A DNA stretch of 64,000 nucleotides from Clostridium felsineum DSM 794 (GCF_002006355.2 NZ_CP096980.1:2542001-2606000), one strand, 5' to 3'; positions 8,472-17,606 are shown, counted from the first letter of the stretch. The notes: generated from the sequence alone by a model not told the origin. A program made the numbers and translations.

Positions 8472-8878
8472 ACAAAAATCTTTTCCTTTCCCATAATATC
8501 CGTATAAAGCTTCAATGTTATTTTTAACGCTCCATTTTCATTTAAATAACTTACAGTAATATATGGGTATGAGTCTCCAACTGCTCTATCCTCTTTTAGA
8601 TCTACTTGAGACTGATTATCTAATATTTTGTTCTTTGACAAATATATCTTTTCTTGTCTACTTAAATTATCAATATCCATAGGAGTATAGTTAAAAATCA
8701 TTTCATTTTTTACAGCATCAATATAATAAGTATAATTTTGAATATCATCATTAACTTTTTTCATTTTCACTTCATCTACTCTTAAACTAACTGCAAATAA
8801 GAATAATATAGAAAATACTGAAAAAGCGCATATAACCTCAACTAATGCAAAACCTTTCTTATTCCTTAATTTGAACAT
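8453..8878 (-). CDS. Minor prepilin with type III N-terminal methylation signal
   Basis: A 141-residue protein with leader MFKLRNKKG and mature start FALVEVICAFSVF, carrying Glu+5 and the usual N-terminal hydrophobic helix. The C-terminal domain has no recognised motif. It overlaps the upstream prepilin gene by 20 bases and the downstream one by 19. The set of several consecutive minor prepilins resembles the H-I-J-K-type tip complex of type II secretion and type IV pili, but I cannot assign individual letters. Confidence 0.87.
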   Translation of the reverse strand: MFKLRNKKGFALVEVICAFSVFSILFLFAVSLRVDEVKMKKVNDDIQNYTYYIDAVKNEMIFNYTPMDIDNLSRQEKIYLSKNKILDNQSQVDLKEDRAVGDSYPYITVSYLNENGALKITLKLYTDIMGKEKIFVCNFTK

Positions 8879-9329
8879 TTCCTGTCCCTACACACACTGT
8901 TATAATGTGTGTTTTCTCCCTATTATCTTTATATAAAATTGAGCATGCATTTATAGATCCTTTATTATCAATTGTAATTGAGCCGTCTGAGGTAATTAAG
9001 GGCTGAAGCTTAAAATCTTCTGGTAGTACAAACCTATCTATAGTAGTCTGACTGTCTTTATAAAACATTACACAGTTTAATTCTCTATCAAAATACAATT
9101 TTCCAACTACATTTTTATCTATACAATAATTTCTACTATTATTTATAAAATTAATCATTTCATTGTTTACGTACTTTATCTCAATTTCATTTCTGATATC
9201 CTTATAACTTTTAATACTCATTACAACTACAGAAGATAAAATAAGAACAATAGCTGCAGCACAAATAATTTCAATTAAGGTATACCCCTTTTTATTTTTG
9301 TTTAAAATCGTATCTAGATTGTTCTCCAT
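8859..9329 (-). CDS. Minor prepilin with type III N-terminal methylation signal
   Basis: A 156-residue protein with a 15-residue leader ending NKNKKG and mature start YTLIEIICAAAIV, so Glu+5 is kept. Its start overlaps the end of the major pilin gene by 38 bases, and its GAGG ribosome site lies inside that gene. The globular domain (GSITIDNKGSINACSILY) resembles the GspH/FimT-like fold, with a short C-terminal strand. It is likely a pseudopilus tip or initiation subunit. Confidence 0.88.
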   Translation of the reverse strand: MENNLDTILNKNKKGYTLIEIICAAAIVLILSSVVVMSIKSYKDIRNEIEIKYVNNEMINFINNSRNYCIDKNVVGKLYFDRELNCVMFYKDSQTTIDRFVLPEDFKLQPLITSDGSITIDNKGSINACSILYKDNREKTHIITVCVGTGNVQIKE

Positions 9330-9651
9330 CTATCTTAACCTCATACTCTAATTTGCTTACTTTAAAATCAACAGTAATTTCACTATCGTAAAGTGATGCT
9401 ACATCAACTTCATTATCTTTAATATTTAAATCTTCATTTATATTGTTTAAAACATCTTCTCTTTGAAATTTTCCATCCTTCATGTAGCTTCTCATGGAAT
9501 TAGAAAATACAATTGCAGCTATATCTTTTGCTTTTTCATTATTTGCCTTTTTAATATAAGAAGATATATTAGGAACAAGTATTGCAGCTAATATTGCTAT
9601 TATTGCCATTGAAATAATAAGTTCAATAAGCGTAAATCCTTTTTTTCGCAT
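9292..9651 (-). CDS. Type IV pilin / major pseudopilin
   Basis: A 119-residue protein with the best class III signal of the cluster: MRKKG|FTLIELIISMAIIA, a five-residue leader, Glu+5 and a long hydrophobic N-terminal helix (ILAAILVPNISSYIKKA), typical of major pilins and GspG. The C-terminal domain is small and acidic. It directly follows pilC, has an AGAGG ribosome site, and is the likely main fibre subunit. No prepilin peptidase gene is in this window, so processing must depend on a gene elsewhere. Confidence 0.9.
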   Translation of the reverse strand: MRKKGFTLIELIISMAIIAILAAILVPNISSYIKKANNEKAKDIAAIVFSNSMRSYMKDGKFQREDVLNNINEDLNIKDNEVDVASLYDSEITVDFKVSKLEYEVKIDGEQSRYDFKQK

Positions 9652-9667
9652 ACCATCAACCTCTTTT

Positions 9668-10855
9668 TTATATAGAATTCATTATATTAATCATAGGTAG
9701 TATTGAAGATATTATTATGGTTCCAACAAATACAGCTAAAATTATTATCATACATGGTTCTATAAAATTTATTATTCTTTTAAGATCATCATTGAATTGT
9801 TCTTTATAAAGTTCTGATATATTTCCCATAATTTCTTCTATGTTTCCACACTCCTCTGCCATAATAAACATGTCTTTAGTTTGATTATTAAAAATCTCCA
9901 TAGTAGTAAACGCTTCTCTAAAACTTTCACCATTTCTCAACTCTTCGATTACATCTTTTATGCATTTTTCTCCATAAGAATTTTCTAAAACCTCAGAAGC
10001 TATGTACATTCCTTTTATTACATCAATACCACTTTTAATAAGTATGTACAACGCACTTGAAAACCTTAGTGCTATTTTATTTTTATATATATTTTTAAGT
10101 AATGGCAGTTTAAATTTTAACTTATCTACCTTTAGCCTATTCTTTTCTATACTCATTACTTTTTTAATGAAAACAAAGCAAACTAAAATTGCTACAAGTA
10201 TAATTATAAAATTTCCTCTTATAAAATAGCTTATATTTAATAAAAACTCGGTTATTTTAGGCAGCTTTCCTCCAAGGGAATTCAATGTATCTATAAACTT
10301 GGGAATTACTCTAGAAACTAAAAACACCAAAACTAACATTGTAAAAACAAATACGATAGTTGGATATGTGGCAGCATTTTTTATTTTTTCTTCTGTTCTC
10401 CACTGATGTTTATAGTGCTCTGCCATATTTTTAAATACCTCAGATAAATTTCCAGACTCTTCTCCTATAAGAATCATACTTTTAAAAAAATTTGGTACAG
10501 TACTATCTGCTTCATCTATACTTTTATATATAGAATTACCATTTTCAACACCTTTTTTTATAAAAATAATTAATCTTTGCATGTTTCCTTGAAATTTATC
10601 TTTAAGTATATTTAAACTTTCACATATATTAAAACCAGCATTCATCATATAAGCCATTTGCTTTGAAAAAATATAGAGTTCCTTACTCCTTATTTTTCTA
10701 CTCTTAATAAGCATTTTTCTACTTTCCTTTAAGGACGTCAAAAAATATTTATTATTCCTAAGTTCCATTACAATTTCAAACTCACTACCTAAAAATGTCT
10801 CTCCTTTTATGACCTTCCCCTCTAAATTCACAGCTTTATATTTATACTGTTTCAT
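9668..10855 (-). CDS. pilC: Type II secretion / type IV pilus inner membrane platform protein PilC (GspF)
   Basis: A 395-residue inner membrane protein with two GspF domains (residues about 60-185 and 255-390) and three long hydrophobic segments (about 165-185, 210-230 and the C-terminal ILAVFVGTIIISSILPM). The conserved EESGNLSEVFKNMAEHY and EECGNIEEIM repeats are visible. It anchors the assembly ATPase PilB and passes its motion to the pilin subunits. It lies 11 bases downstream of pilB and 16 bases upstream of the major pilin. Confidence 0.93.
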   Translation of the reverse strand: MKQYKYKAVNLEGKVIKGETFLGSEFEIVMELRNNKYFLTSLKESRKMLIKSRKIRSKELYIFSKQMAYMMNAGFNICESLNILKDKFQGNMQRLIIFIKKGVENGNSIYKSIDEADSTVPNFFKSMILIGEESGNLSEVFKNMAEHYKHQWRTEEKIKNAATYPTIVFVFTMLVLVFLVSRVIPKFIDTLNSLGGKLPKITEFLLNISYFIRGNFIIILVAILVCFVFIKKVMSIEKNRLKVDKLKFKLPLLKNIYKNKIALRFSSALYILIKSGIDVIKGMYIASEVLENSYGEKCIKDVIEELRNGESFREAFTTMEIFNNQTKDMFIMAEECGNIEEIMGNISELYKEQFNDDLKRIINFIEPCMIIILAVFVGTIIISSILPMINIMNSI

Positions 10856-10866
10856 TAATACACTCC

Positions 10867-12339
10867 TTAAATGTTATAAATTATTCTCTTAAATTCATTA
10901 AAGGTGGTTTCTCCGCTTTTTACTAGTTCTATTCCATTGTTTTTTAATGTTTTAATCCCTTTATTTATAAAGTACTTTTTAATATCTTCGGCAGTTATCG
11001 TTTTACTCATCATGCTTCTAACTTCATCATTTATATTAATAATCTCAAATACAGCTTTTCTTCCGCTATAGCCTGTAAAATCACACCTACTACAGCCTTT
11101 TGCTTTATATAATACTGCCTTTGAATTAAGACCTAGTACTTCCCTTTCATAGTCATTAGGTTTATATTCTTGTTTACAATGAATACAAAGTTTTCTAACA
11201 AGTCTCTGAGCTATAACTCCATTTAATGCATCTAGTATAAGATATTTCTTAACTCCCATATCACACAATCTATTAATGGCTGAAAAGGCATCATTAGTAT
11301 GCAGTGTACTTAATACTAAATGCCCTGTTATTGCTGCTCTTACTGCTATCTCTGCAGTTGTTTCATCTCTTATTTCTCCAACCATTATTATGTCTGGATC
11401 CTGACGTAAAATGTTTTTAAGCCCGGAGGAAAATGTAATTCCCGCTTCATTATTTACATTAATTTGGTTTATTCCTTTTATAATCATTTCCACAGGTTCT
11501 TCTATTGTAACTATATTTTTTTCTTCTGAATTAAGCTTTGCCATTGCAGAATAAAGTGTAGTACTTTTACCACTTCCCGTAGGACCCGTGATCAAAAGCA
11601 TTCCATAGGGCTTTTCAAACAAATTTACAATTTCATCTTTATTTTCTCCTGTTATATCGCTAAAACTCAATTCAGTACTTTTTCTATAAAGTATTCTTAT
11701 TACAATTTTTTCTCCGAAAATAGTTGGTATACTAGAAACTCTAAAATCACAATTTTTGTAGTACATTCTTCCATCTTGAGGGGCTTTTTTTATAACAATA
11801 TTCATATCTGACATTATCTTTATTCTTATACAAACAGATTCATAAGCTTTAAATGGAAAATCCATTACCTTTTTAAGAACTCCATCAATTCTTATTCGAA
11901 CAGCTGCGCCTCCCTTAAAAGGTTCAATGTGTATATCACTTCCATTTTTACTTAAGGCTAAATCAATTATTGAATCAACAAGAAGTACTGAGGGTGAATA
12001 ATTCTGTGTTTTTTTAACCTCATAAACCTTTTGATTTTGCTCCTCTCTTTTCATATCCTTTATAGCCTTATGTCCTAATTCCAAACTAGTATATATTTTT
12101 ATGTACTTTTCAATTTGCTCTTTATAGCCTGTGTAAACAAAGATTTCTTTCTTAAGTAAGAATTTCAAATCATTTATAATATCCTTGGATACTTTATTAA
12201 AAGAAGCAACACAAACCTTACTTTCATCAAAATAAAAGGGAAATACATTATAACTACAAATTGACTTCATATCTATGTCCATAAGTTCTTCTCTTTTTAT
12301 GTCATATTCATCTAAATCTATAACTTTTAATTCGCTCAA
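10867..12339 (-). CDS. pilB: Type IV pilus assembly ATPase PilB (GspE)
   Basis: A 490-residue hexameric secretion ATPase. It has an N-terminal MshEN-like region (residues 1-90), then Walker A GPTGSGKSTTLYS (about 253-265), the Asp box, Walker B DIIMVGEIRDETTAEIA, a His box (STLHTNDA) and the four-cysteine zinc site CIHCKQEY plus CSRCDFTGY. PilB drives pilus extension. No PilT retraction ATPase is present nearby. The start is TTG with a GGTGGG ribosome site. It is the promoter-proximal gene of the pilus operon. Confidence 0.94.
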   Translation of the reverse strand: MSELKVIDLDEYDIKREELMDIDMKSICSYNVFPFYFDESKVCVASFNKVSKDIINDLKFLLKKEIFVYTGYKEQIEKYIKIYTSLELGHKAIKDMKREEQNQKVYEVKKTQNYSPSVLLVDSIIDLALSKNGSDIHIEPFKGGAAVRIRIDGVLKKVMDFPFKAYESVCIRIKIMSDMNIVIKKAPQDGRMYYKNCDFRVSSIPTIFGEKIVIRILYRKSTELSFSDITGENKDEIVNLFEKPYGMLLITGPTGSGKSTTLYSAMAKLNSEEKNIVTIEEPVEMIIKGINQINVNNEAGITFSSGLKNILRQDPDIIMVGEIRDETTAEIAVRAAITGHLVLSTLHTNDAFSAINRLCDMGVKKYLILDALNGVIAQRLVRKLCIHCKQEYKPNDYEREVLGLNSKAVLYKAKGCSRCDFTGYSGRKAVFEIININDEVRSMMSKTITAEDIKKYFINKGIKTLKNNGIELVKSGETTFNEFKRIIYNI

Positions 12340-12465
12340 CTAAACCCACCACACTTATACATTAACTACTTATATTTCAAATTATTGACATATATTTTTT
12401 CTTATATACTTTTTATTTAATATTTTTTAAATACTTGTTATACATTAAACATTATAATAATTTTC

Positions 12466-12507
12466 AAAAAAAGAGCTAAATGATATTTATTATCTATCAT
12501 TTAACTC
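12466..12507 (-). terminator. Rho-independent terminator after first Ig-domain gene
   Basis: A 12-bp stem (12473-12484 with 12496-12507, one wobble pair on the minus strand) followed by seven T residues. It ends transcription of the Ig-domain gene and precedes the pilB upstream region. Confidence 0.85.
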
Positions 12508-12528
12508 TGAAAAAATAACTATTTTTAT

Positions 12529-13344
12529 CTACTCCACATCAAATGTCTTTATTCTATCAAATAATATATATTGTTTTTTCCCTAATACATTAAATATATA
12601 ATATGATTTAAGCTTTGGGTCATTTGCTCTAGTGTCATACCAATTCATAAAATCATTAACCTCATCCTCTGATAAATTATATTCCCTTGTAACACCATCT
12701 CCCATATACAATGTCAATTTAACTTTCTTGACTTCTTGATCTGTTACTGTTACAGAACATGTAGCTATTTTACCATCAGAAGTCATAGCGGTTATTGCAG
12801 CTTGTCCTGGTTTTATTCCTTTTATTTTTCCAGACGCATCTACTGCTGCAATAGAGCTATCACTTGATGCCCACGTTACTCCTACTCCCACGGGACTTAC
12901 TACTGCTGATAAACTATCTTCTTCACCTACCTTTATTGAATCGATAGTTTTATTTAAACTTATAGTTGTTAACTCTTTGACTTTGACTAAACAAGAAGTA
13001 CTTAAATTGCTTCCATCTTGCAGAGCTACTGTTATTGTAGCTTCTCCTGTTTTTAATGCAGTTACTTTTCCGTTTGAATCCACTGTTGCTATGCTTGGAT
13101 CACTTGAGGTCCACAGCACATTTCCATTGGAAGAATTGTTGTGTGATAATAATGTATACGTCTCACCTAATGTTAATGATATTTCGGATTTGTCTAATGA
13201 TATATATGTTGCCATACTATTATATCCACTAACATTATTTTTAAGTTGATACCTTCCACCTGTGCTATCCGCTAAAACACTAGTAAAACATCCAAGCATA
13301 ACCATTAAAAACACTACTAAAGAAAGTTTAACCTTGTTTTTCAT
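12529..13344 (-). CDS. Secreted protein with two Ig-like (Big_2) repeats and a paralog-family C-terminal domain
   Basis: A 271-residue protein with a signal sequence ending near VLADS (residue 27). Two bacterial Ig-like group 2 repeats follow (about 48-125 and 129-200), with the hallmark WTSSDPSIATVDSNGKVTALKTG patterns split as WTSSDPSIATVD and GKVTALKTGEATI. The last about 65 residues form a separate domain (YMGDGVTREYNLSEDEV, then FMNWYDTRA, then YILFDRIKTFDVE) shared with the next two genes. The ribosome site AAGGAG is clear. Big_2 domains occur in cell-surface adhesins; a function here is not established. It has its own terminator and seems monocistronic. Confidence 0.85.
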   Translation of the reverse strand: MKNKVKLSLVVFLMVMLGCFTSVLADSTGGRYQLKNNVSGYNSMATYISLDKSEISLTLGETYTLLSHNNSSNGNVLWTSSDPSIATVDSNGKVTALKTGEATITVALQDGSNLSTSCLVKVKELTTISLNKTIDSIKVGEEDSLSAVVSPVGVGVTWASSDSSIAAVDASGKIKGIKPGQAAITAMTSDGKIATCSVTVTDQEVKKVKLTLYMGDGVTREYNLSEDEVNDFMNWYDTRANDPKLKSYYIFNVLGKKQYILFDRIKTFDVE

Positions 13345-13420
13345 TCTTATTTTCTCCTTAATATATATTTCTTTGTAAAACTATATTGCAGAAAATTAGT
13401 ATTCTATTAAATATATAATA

Positions 13421-13461
13421 AAAATAGAAGACCTTTAAAATATTAAACATCTTCTATTTTT
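13421..13461 (-). terminator. Rho-independent terminator after second Ig-domain gene
   Basis: A stem built on AATAGAAGA / TCTTCTATT (about 13424-13432 with 13450-13458) with flanking AT pairs and a T-rich minus-strand tail. Similar AGAAGA stems end the third Ig gene too, consistent with tandem duplication of whole transcription units. Confidence 0.75.
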
Positions 13462-13482
13462 ATCAATTATATTATAGAGCCC

Positions 13483-14529
13483 TTATTCCACATCAAAGGT
13501 CTGTATTTTGTCAAATAGCAAATATTGTTTTTTTCCTAATACGTTAAATACATAATATGCTTTAGTTGTTTGATTATTTGCTCTAGCATTATACCAATTT
13601 ATGAAATCGTTAACTTCATCCTCGGATAAATCATATTCCTTTGCAACACCATATCCCATATATACTGTCAATTTAACTTGCTCAGACTTTACTGTTACAG
13701 AACATTCTGCTGTTTTACCATCAGCAGCTGTAGCCGTTATCTTGGCTTGTCCTGCTTTAATTCCTGATATCTTTCCATTTGAATCTACCGTTGCTATGCT
13801 TGGATCACTTGAGGTCCATGTTACTCCTACACCTACAGGATTCACTGTTGCTGATAAATTATCTTCTCCACCTACAGCTATTAAATCGGTAGTTTTATTT
13901 AAGCTTATAGTTGCTGTATTTATAACATTTACTGTACACGAAGCAAAATTACCACCCTGCATAATATTTGCCGATATAGTAACTGTTCCTTCTTTTAATG
14001 CTGTTACCTTTCCATTTTGATCTACCATTGCTATGCTTGGATCACTTGATGACCATATTACTCCCAAATATGATGGACTTACCGTTGCTGACAAATTATC
14101 TGTTCCACCCATATCAATCCAATCAGTGGTTTTATTTAAACTTATCTTTGTTTCTCCATATACCTGCACATCACATGAGGCACTTAAATTACTTCCATCT
14201 TGCAGAGTTACTGTTATCGCAGCTCTTCCTATTTTTAATGCTGTTATTTTTCCAGTTGAATAGTCTACTGAGACTACACTTGGATCACTTGAGGTCCATG
14301 CCAATTGTACATATGTAGCATCAGTACTTACTCCCAAGTTATCTGTTCCTCCTAATGGTAATGACATTGAAGTTCTATCTAACGATAGCTGTGTTGCCTT
14401 ACTCATGTAACCATTTACATTGTTTTTTTGGTTATGATTTCCACTAGTACTATCTGCGAAAACACTTGTAAAACATCCAAATATAACCACTAGAAATACT
14501 AATACTGAAATTTTAAATTTGTTTTTCAT
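13483..14529 (-). CDS. Secreted protein with three to four Ig-like (Big_2) repeats and the same C-terminal domain
   Basis: A 348-residue paralog of the preceding gene. The ATG at 14529 is chosen over an ATG 57 bases upstream because a strong AAGGGGGAG ribosome site lies seven bases before it and it opens directly with the signal sequence (MKNKFKISVLVFLVVIFGCF). Three Big_2 repeats are clear (about residues 30-105, 110-185 and 188-262), each with a WSSSDPSI- or WTSSDPSI-type core. The C-terminal 65-residue domain is nearly the same as in the first paralog (LSEDEVNDFINWYNARA; KKQYLLFDKIQTFDVE). It is probably surface-associated or secreted; no sortase signal or S-layer domain is seen. Confidence 0.85.
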   Translation of the reverse strand: MKNKFKISVLVFLVVIFGCFTSVFADSTSGNHNQKNNVNGYMSKATQLSLDRTSMSLPLGGTDNLGVSTDATYVQLAWTSSDPSVVSVDYSTGKITALKIGRAAITVTLQDGSNLSASCDVQVYGETKISLNKTTDWIDMGGTDNLSATVSPSYLGVIWSSSDPSIAMVDQNGKVTALKEGTVTISANIMQGGNFASCTVNVINTATISLNKTTDLIAVGGEDNLSATVNPVGVGVTWTSSDPSIATVDSNGKISGIKAGQAKITATAADGKTAECSVTVKSEQVKLTVYMGYGVAKEYDLSEDEVNDFINWYNARANNQTTKAYYVFNVLGKKQYLLFDKIQTFDVE

Positions 14530-14749
14530 TTTTGTCTCCCCCTTAATATAAGTATTTTTTACACTTACATCATTATTATAGAACATTATGTAAAATTATA
14601 CAAGTATGTAATTAAAATAACTATTTGCATTTAAATTCAACCTTTTTAGCAAGATAGTATTTATGCATTTTAAAAAATATTTGTTTGTACTAAAAAATAC
14701 AGAAAACTTTTTCTAATAAAATATTGTAATAAAGCATCATATCGTATAA

Positions 14750-14786
14750 ATAACAAAATAGAAGACACCTAAAAGGCATCTTCTAT
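14750..14786 (-). terminator. Rho-independent terminator after LamG/Ig-domain gene
   Basis: A 13-bp stem with two wobble pairs (14758-14770 with 14774-14786), a very short loop and a T-rich tail on the minus strand. It contains the same AGAAGA core as the terminator of the neighbouring paralog. Confidence 0.75.
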
Positions 14787-14800
14787 AGATTTATAACTTT

Positions 14801-16321
14801 TTATTTATTTTTATAATCATCCACTCTAAAAGTACATATCTGATTAAATACAACGTACTCAGTTGATATAATATCAGGATTTGAACTTTCAGTTACATCA
14901 AATTTAAAAACCGAATTTCCACTGCCTGCTGCTCTTAAGTTATACCAAGATAGAAAATCATTAACTATATCCATGTTTACATTATATTGTTTAGTTTGTC
15001 CATTTGTCATAGTTATACTAAGTACTGCTTTATCTGAACTATTTACTGTTACTACACATGACACAGTTTTTCCATCAGCAGTTGTGGCTGTTATAGTAGC
15101 CTGTCCTGCTTTTATTCCTGTTATTTTTCCATCTTTATCTACTGTTACAATAGAATTGTCACTTGATGTCCATGTTACCCCTACATCTGATGAATTAACA
15201 GTTGCCACTAAGTTATCTATTCCACCTATATTTATGGAGTCTGTACTTTTATTTAAACTTATTGTGGCTGAATCTTTAACATTTACAGTACATGATGCAC
15301 TTAAGTTACTTCCATCCTGTGTCGTTGCTGTTATAGTCGCTGTTCCCTTTTTTATAGCAGTTACTTTTCCATCCTTATCTACAGTTGCTATACTCGGATC
15401 GCTTGATACCCATATTACAGATTTATTTGTTATATCATTTGGTACTATTAATGCATTTAATGTATTAGTTTCTCCAACATTTACATCCAATGATGTTTTA
15501 TCTAATGACATTGATGTTGCAGTATCATATGGATAACTTGGAGGAATAAAATCATTTGTCCAACGTGCTATTCCTTTGCTAATTCTATACTCATCTAAAT
15601 ATCCATTAAGAGATGTAATTCCATTTTCTTCTTCTCCTATACTAACATTTGATTCATCTGAAAATATAGCTGAATGAATTTGTATACTTTTAGAACCTTT
15701 TATACCATTAACAAAGCCATAGATATAATTTCCTTGCCTACATACTGCAATATGATTCCATTTATTCAATTGAATATTAGAAGCTAATACTGATAATTGT
15801 GCTATATCCCAAGATGTACCATTTGAAGTTGCATTTATTTCTAATTCACCATTACTATTTATATAAATACACATTCCACTATATGTTGCCGTATTTTTAC
15901 GCTGTGCAAACAATGAATTTGTTCCATTAAAACTAGTAGGATATACCCAAAAATCAATAGTAAAATCATCATTTCCAAGATTAAAATCATTATTACTATC
16001 AGCTACTGTAAAATAATTTTTTTCATTAAAACTAGCACTACCAGTACCAAACTTTTTAGTAATGTTATTTACTATAACATTATTATTTACTACTGTATGC
16101 CCATACTCATCTTTAAAATTGTTGTTATCCATATGCATTAACAATTTTGAATATTGATCAATTTGATTATCAGATTCCCTTATAAAATTTCTTACATTAC
16201 TATTATTTTGCATATTTTTTTTAATTTTAACACATTGATTACTTGCAGCAAATACACTAGAAAAACATCCAAGTACTGCAATTAAAAACACTACACAAAA
16301 AACCTTAAACTTATTTCTCAT
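14801..16321 (-). CDS. Secreted LamG-like plus Ig-like (Big_2) protein with the same C-terminal domain
   Basis: A 506-residue secreted protein: signal sequence ending near VFAAS (residue about 26), a concanavalin A-like/LamG domain at about 55-265 (FTIDFWVYPTSF; LNKWNHIAVCRQGNYIYGFVNG; LNGYLDEYRISKGIARW), two Big_2 repeats (about 270-350 and 353-425), and a C-terminal domain of about 75 residues homologous to that of the two preceding paralogs (VNDFLSWYNLRA; YVVFNQICTFRV). LamG folds often bind carbohydrate or other ligands; binding here is inference. The ribosome site is AAGGGGAG. The third paralog differs by having gained, or kept, the LamG domain. Confidence 0.85.
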   Translation of the reverse strand: MRNKFKVFCVVFLIAVLGCFSSVFAASNQCVKIKKNMQNNSNVRNFIRESDNQIDQYSKLLMHMDNNNFKDEYGHTVVNNNVIVNNITKKFGTGSASFNEKNYFTVADSNNDFNLGNDDFTIDFWVYPTSFNGTNSLFAQRKNTATYSGMCIYINSNGELEINATSNGTSWDIAQLSVLASNIQLNKWNHIAVCRQGNYIYGFVNGIKGSKSIQIHSAIFSDESNVSIGEEENGITSLNGYLDEYRISKGIARWTNDFIPPSYPYDTATSMSLDKTSLDVNVGETNTLNALIVPNDITNKSVIWVSSDPSIATVDKDGKVTAIKKGTATITATTQDGSNLSASCTVNVKDSATISLNKSTDSINIGGIDNLVATVNSSDVGVTWTSSDNSIVTVDKDGKITGIKAGQATITATTADGKTVSCVVTVNSSDKAVLSITMTNGQTKQYNVNMDIVNDFLSWYNLRAAGSGNSVFKFDVTESSNPDIISTEYVVFNQICTFRVDDYKNK

Positions 16322-16518
16322 TTTTTTCTCCCCTTTGTATGTATTATTTTTACTATTAACCTATAATATTATAAAATAGTTTATAGATTCAATCAAATGC
16401 TTAAATATACAAAAAGTACCTAAAATTCAAACTAAATTATATATAACTTTAATAATGTAGTTTATTTACCTAATTAGGTGTTATTTATAATTTCTATTTT
16501 TTGTATTCAAGACAATTT

Positions 16519-17487
16519 TCATAGATAATTTATAATAGTTTGCTTCTTAAAAATAGGAAAATCTACTCCAGACAATAATTTCACATTGAATTCGTCAGCC
16601 CAATCAATATACTTCATAGTGTTAGGGCTTCTAGTTGTTATAAAATAATTTGCATCTTTAAACAAACTTTTTTCATCAGCTTCTTTTGTAACTAAAATCT
16701 CTGCTGCATCTTTTTTGCTTCCAATAAGCTTATGAATTTCACCAATATTTAACTCATCCTCTTTTTTAATCTTTATTACCAATTTAATATTATCTTCTTT
16801 TGAAAATACATTTAAATATTCCTTTAAGACCTTTTTCCATATAGAATATTTATCATTAAAATCCCAAATAAATAGTATATCTTTTGAATTTCTTTTATCT
16901 GTACATATGTTTATATCTTCATAAAACTCATCAATAAAAGCCTCTATTTCTTCTCCAAACCACTTAATATTATTATCTATTTTGCTTTTATCCCAATTCC
17001 ACCATCGTATGCTTTGAAGCTTCTGTATTTCTTTATTATGGAATCTATATTTAATCATTCTCATAGGATTTCCAACTACAATTGCATAAGGCTCTACATC
17101 TTTAGTGACTAAAGTTTCTGCTCCCACAACAGCTCCGTTCCCAATTCTTACTCCTGACAATATGGTAACATTATTTCCAATCCAGACATCATGTCCTATT
17201 ATTATTTGACCTTTTCTATGAAGTTTTCTCCTTACCTCCAGCATAGGACATGTTGAAATAGATTTATAATTATGATTTCTATCTATTAGTAATGTTACAT
17301 TATATGCAATAGATGTGTAATTACCTATATGAATGTTTATAATTTCGTTACCTGTGGAGACTTGAATATTCATATCATTTATATAACTATTTTTCCCTAT
17401 TGTAAAAAGTGGAAAATCCTTTTTATCTCCATTTTGAAAAACAAAAGTTCTTATTGAAGCCTTTGGACTAACCTTAATCAATTTCAT
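16519..17487 (-). CDS. Hexapeptide-repeat acetyltransferase with extra C-terminal domain
   Basis: A 322-residue protein. Residues about 20-185 form a left-handed beta-helix acyltransferase of the CatB/xenobiotic acetyltransferase type: repeats such as IGHDVWIGNNVTILSGVRIG and NGAVVGAETLVTKDV, then the capping motif YAIVVGNPMRMIKYRF and RWWNWD. The catalytic-type His lies in LIDRNHNYKS. Residues about 200-322 are a separate domain (DILFIWDF, ILVTKEAD, YFITTRSPNTMKYIDWA) that resembles the end of nucleotide-sugar glycosyltransferases. The fusion suggests modification of a surface glycan or of a carried sugar, but the substrate is unknown. It lies next to secreted-protein genes and has no obvious operon partner. 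Confidence 0.75.
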   Translation of the reverse strand: MKLIKVSPKASIRTFVFQNGDKKDFPLFTIGKNSYINDMNIQVSTGNEIINIHIGNYTSIAYNVTLLIDRNHNYKSISTCPMLEVRRKLHRKGQIIIGHDVWIGNNVTILSGVRIGNGAVVGAETLVTKDVEPYAIVVGNPMRMIKYRFHNKEIQKLQSIRWWNWDKSKIDNNIKWFGEEIEAFIDEFYEDINICTDKRNSKDILFIWDFNDKYSIWKKVLKEYLNVFSKEDNIKLVIKIKKEDELNIGEIHKLIGSKKDAAEILVTKEADEKSLFKDANYFITTRSPNTMKYIDWADEFNVKLLSGVDFPIFKKQTIINYL

Positions 17488-17561
17488 TTCTCCTTTTGAA
17501 ATTTTCTACACTAAATATTTATATGCAATTTTTTTAAAATAGATAAATTTAAATATAAAAT

Positions 17562-17590
17562 AAAAAAAGTAGCCTTACTTAAAAGACTAC
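17562..17590 (-). terminator. Rho-independent terminator of the Met-sulfoxide reductase gene
   Basis: An 8-bp stem (17569-17576 with 17583-17590, one wobble) and seven T residues on the minus strand, 17 bases after the stop codon. Confidence 0.8.
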
Positions 17591-17606
17591 CTTCAATAGC
17601 TTATAT

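Noticed and set aside
13601..15536. Several plus-strand open frames opposite the Ig-domain genes
   Set aside because: They mirror the repeated Big_2 codons on the other strand, repeat with the same period and lack ribosome sites.
12529..16321. Ig/LamG genes as part of a prophage tail module
   Set aside because: Such domains occur in phage tail proteins, but no other phage gene is nearby and all three have export signals and separate terminators.
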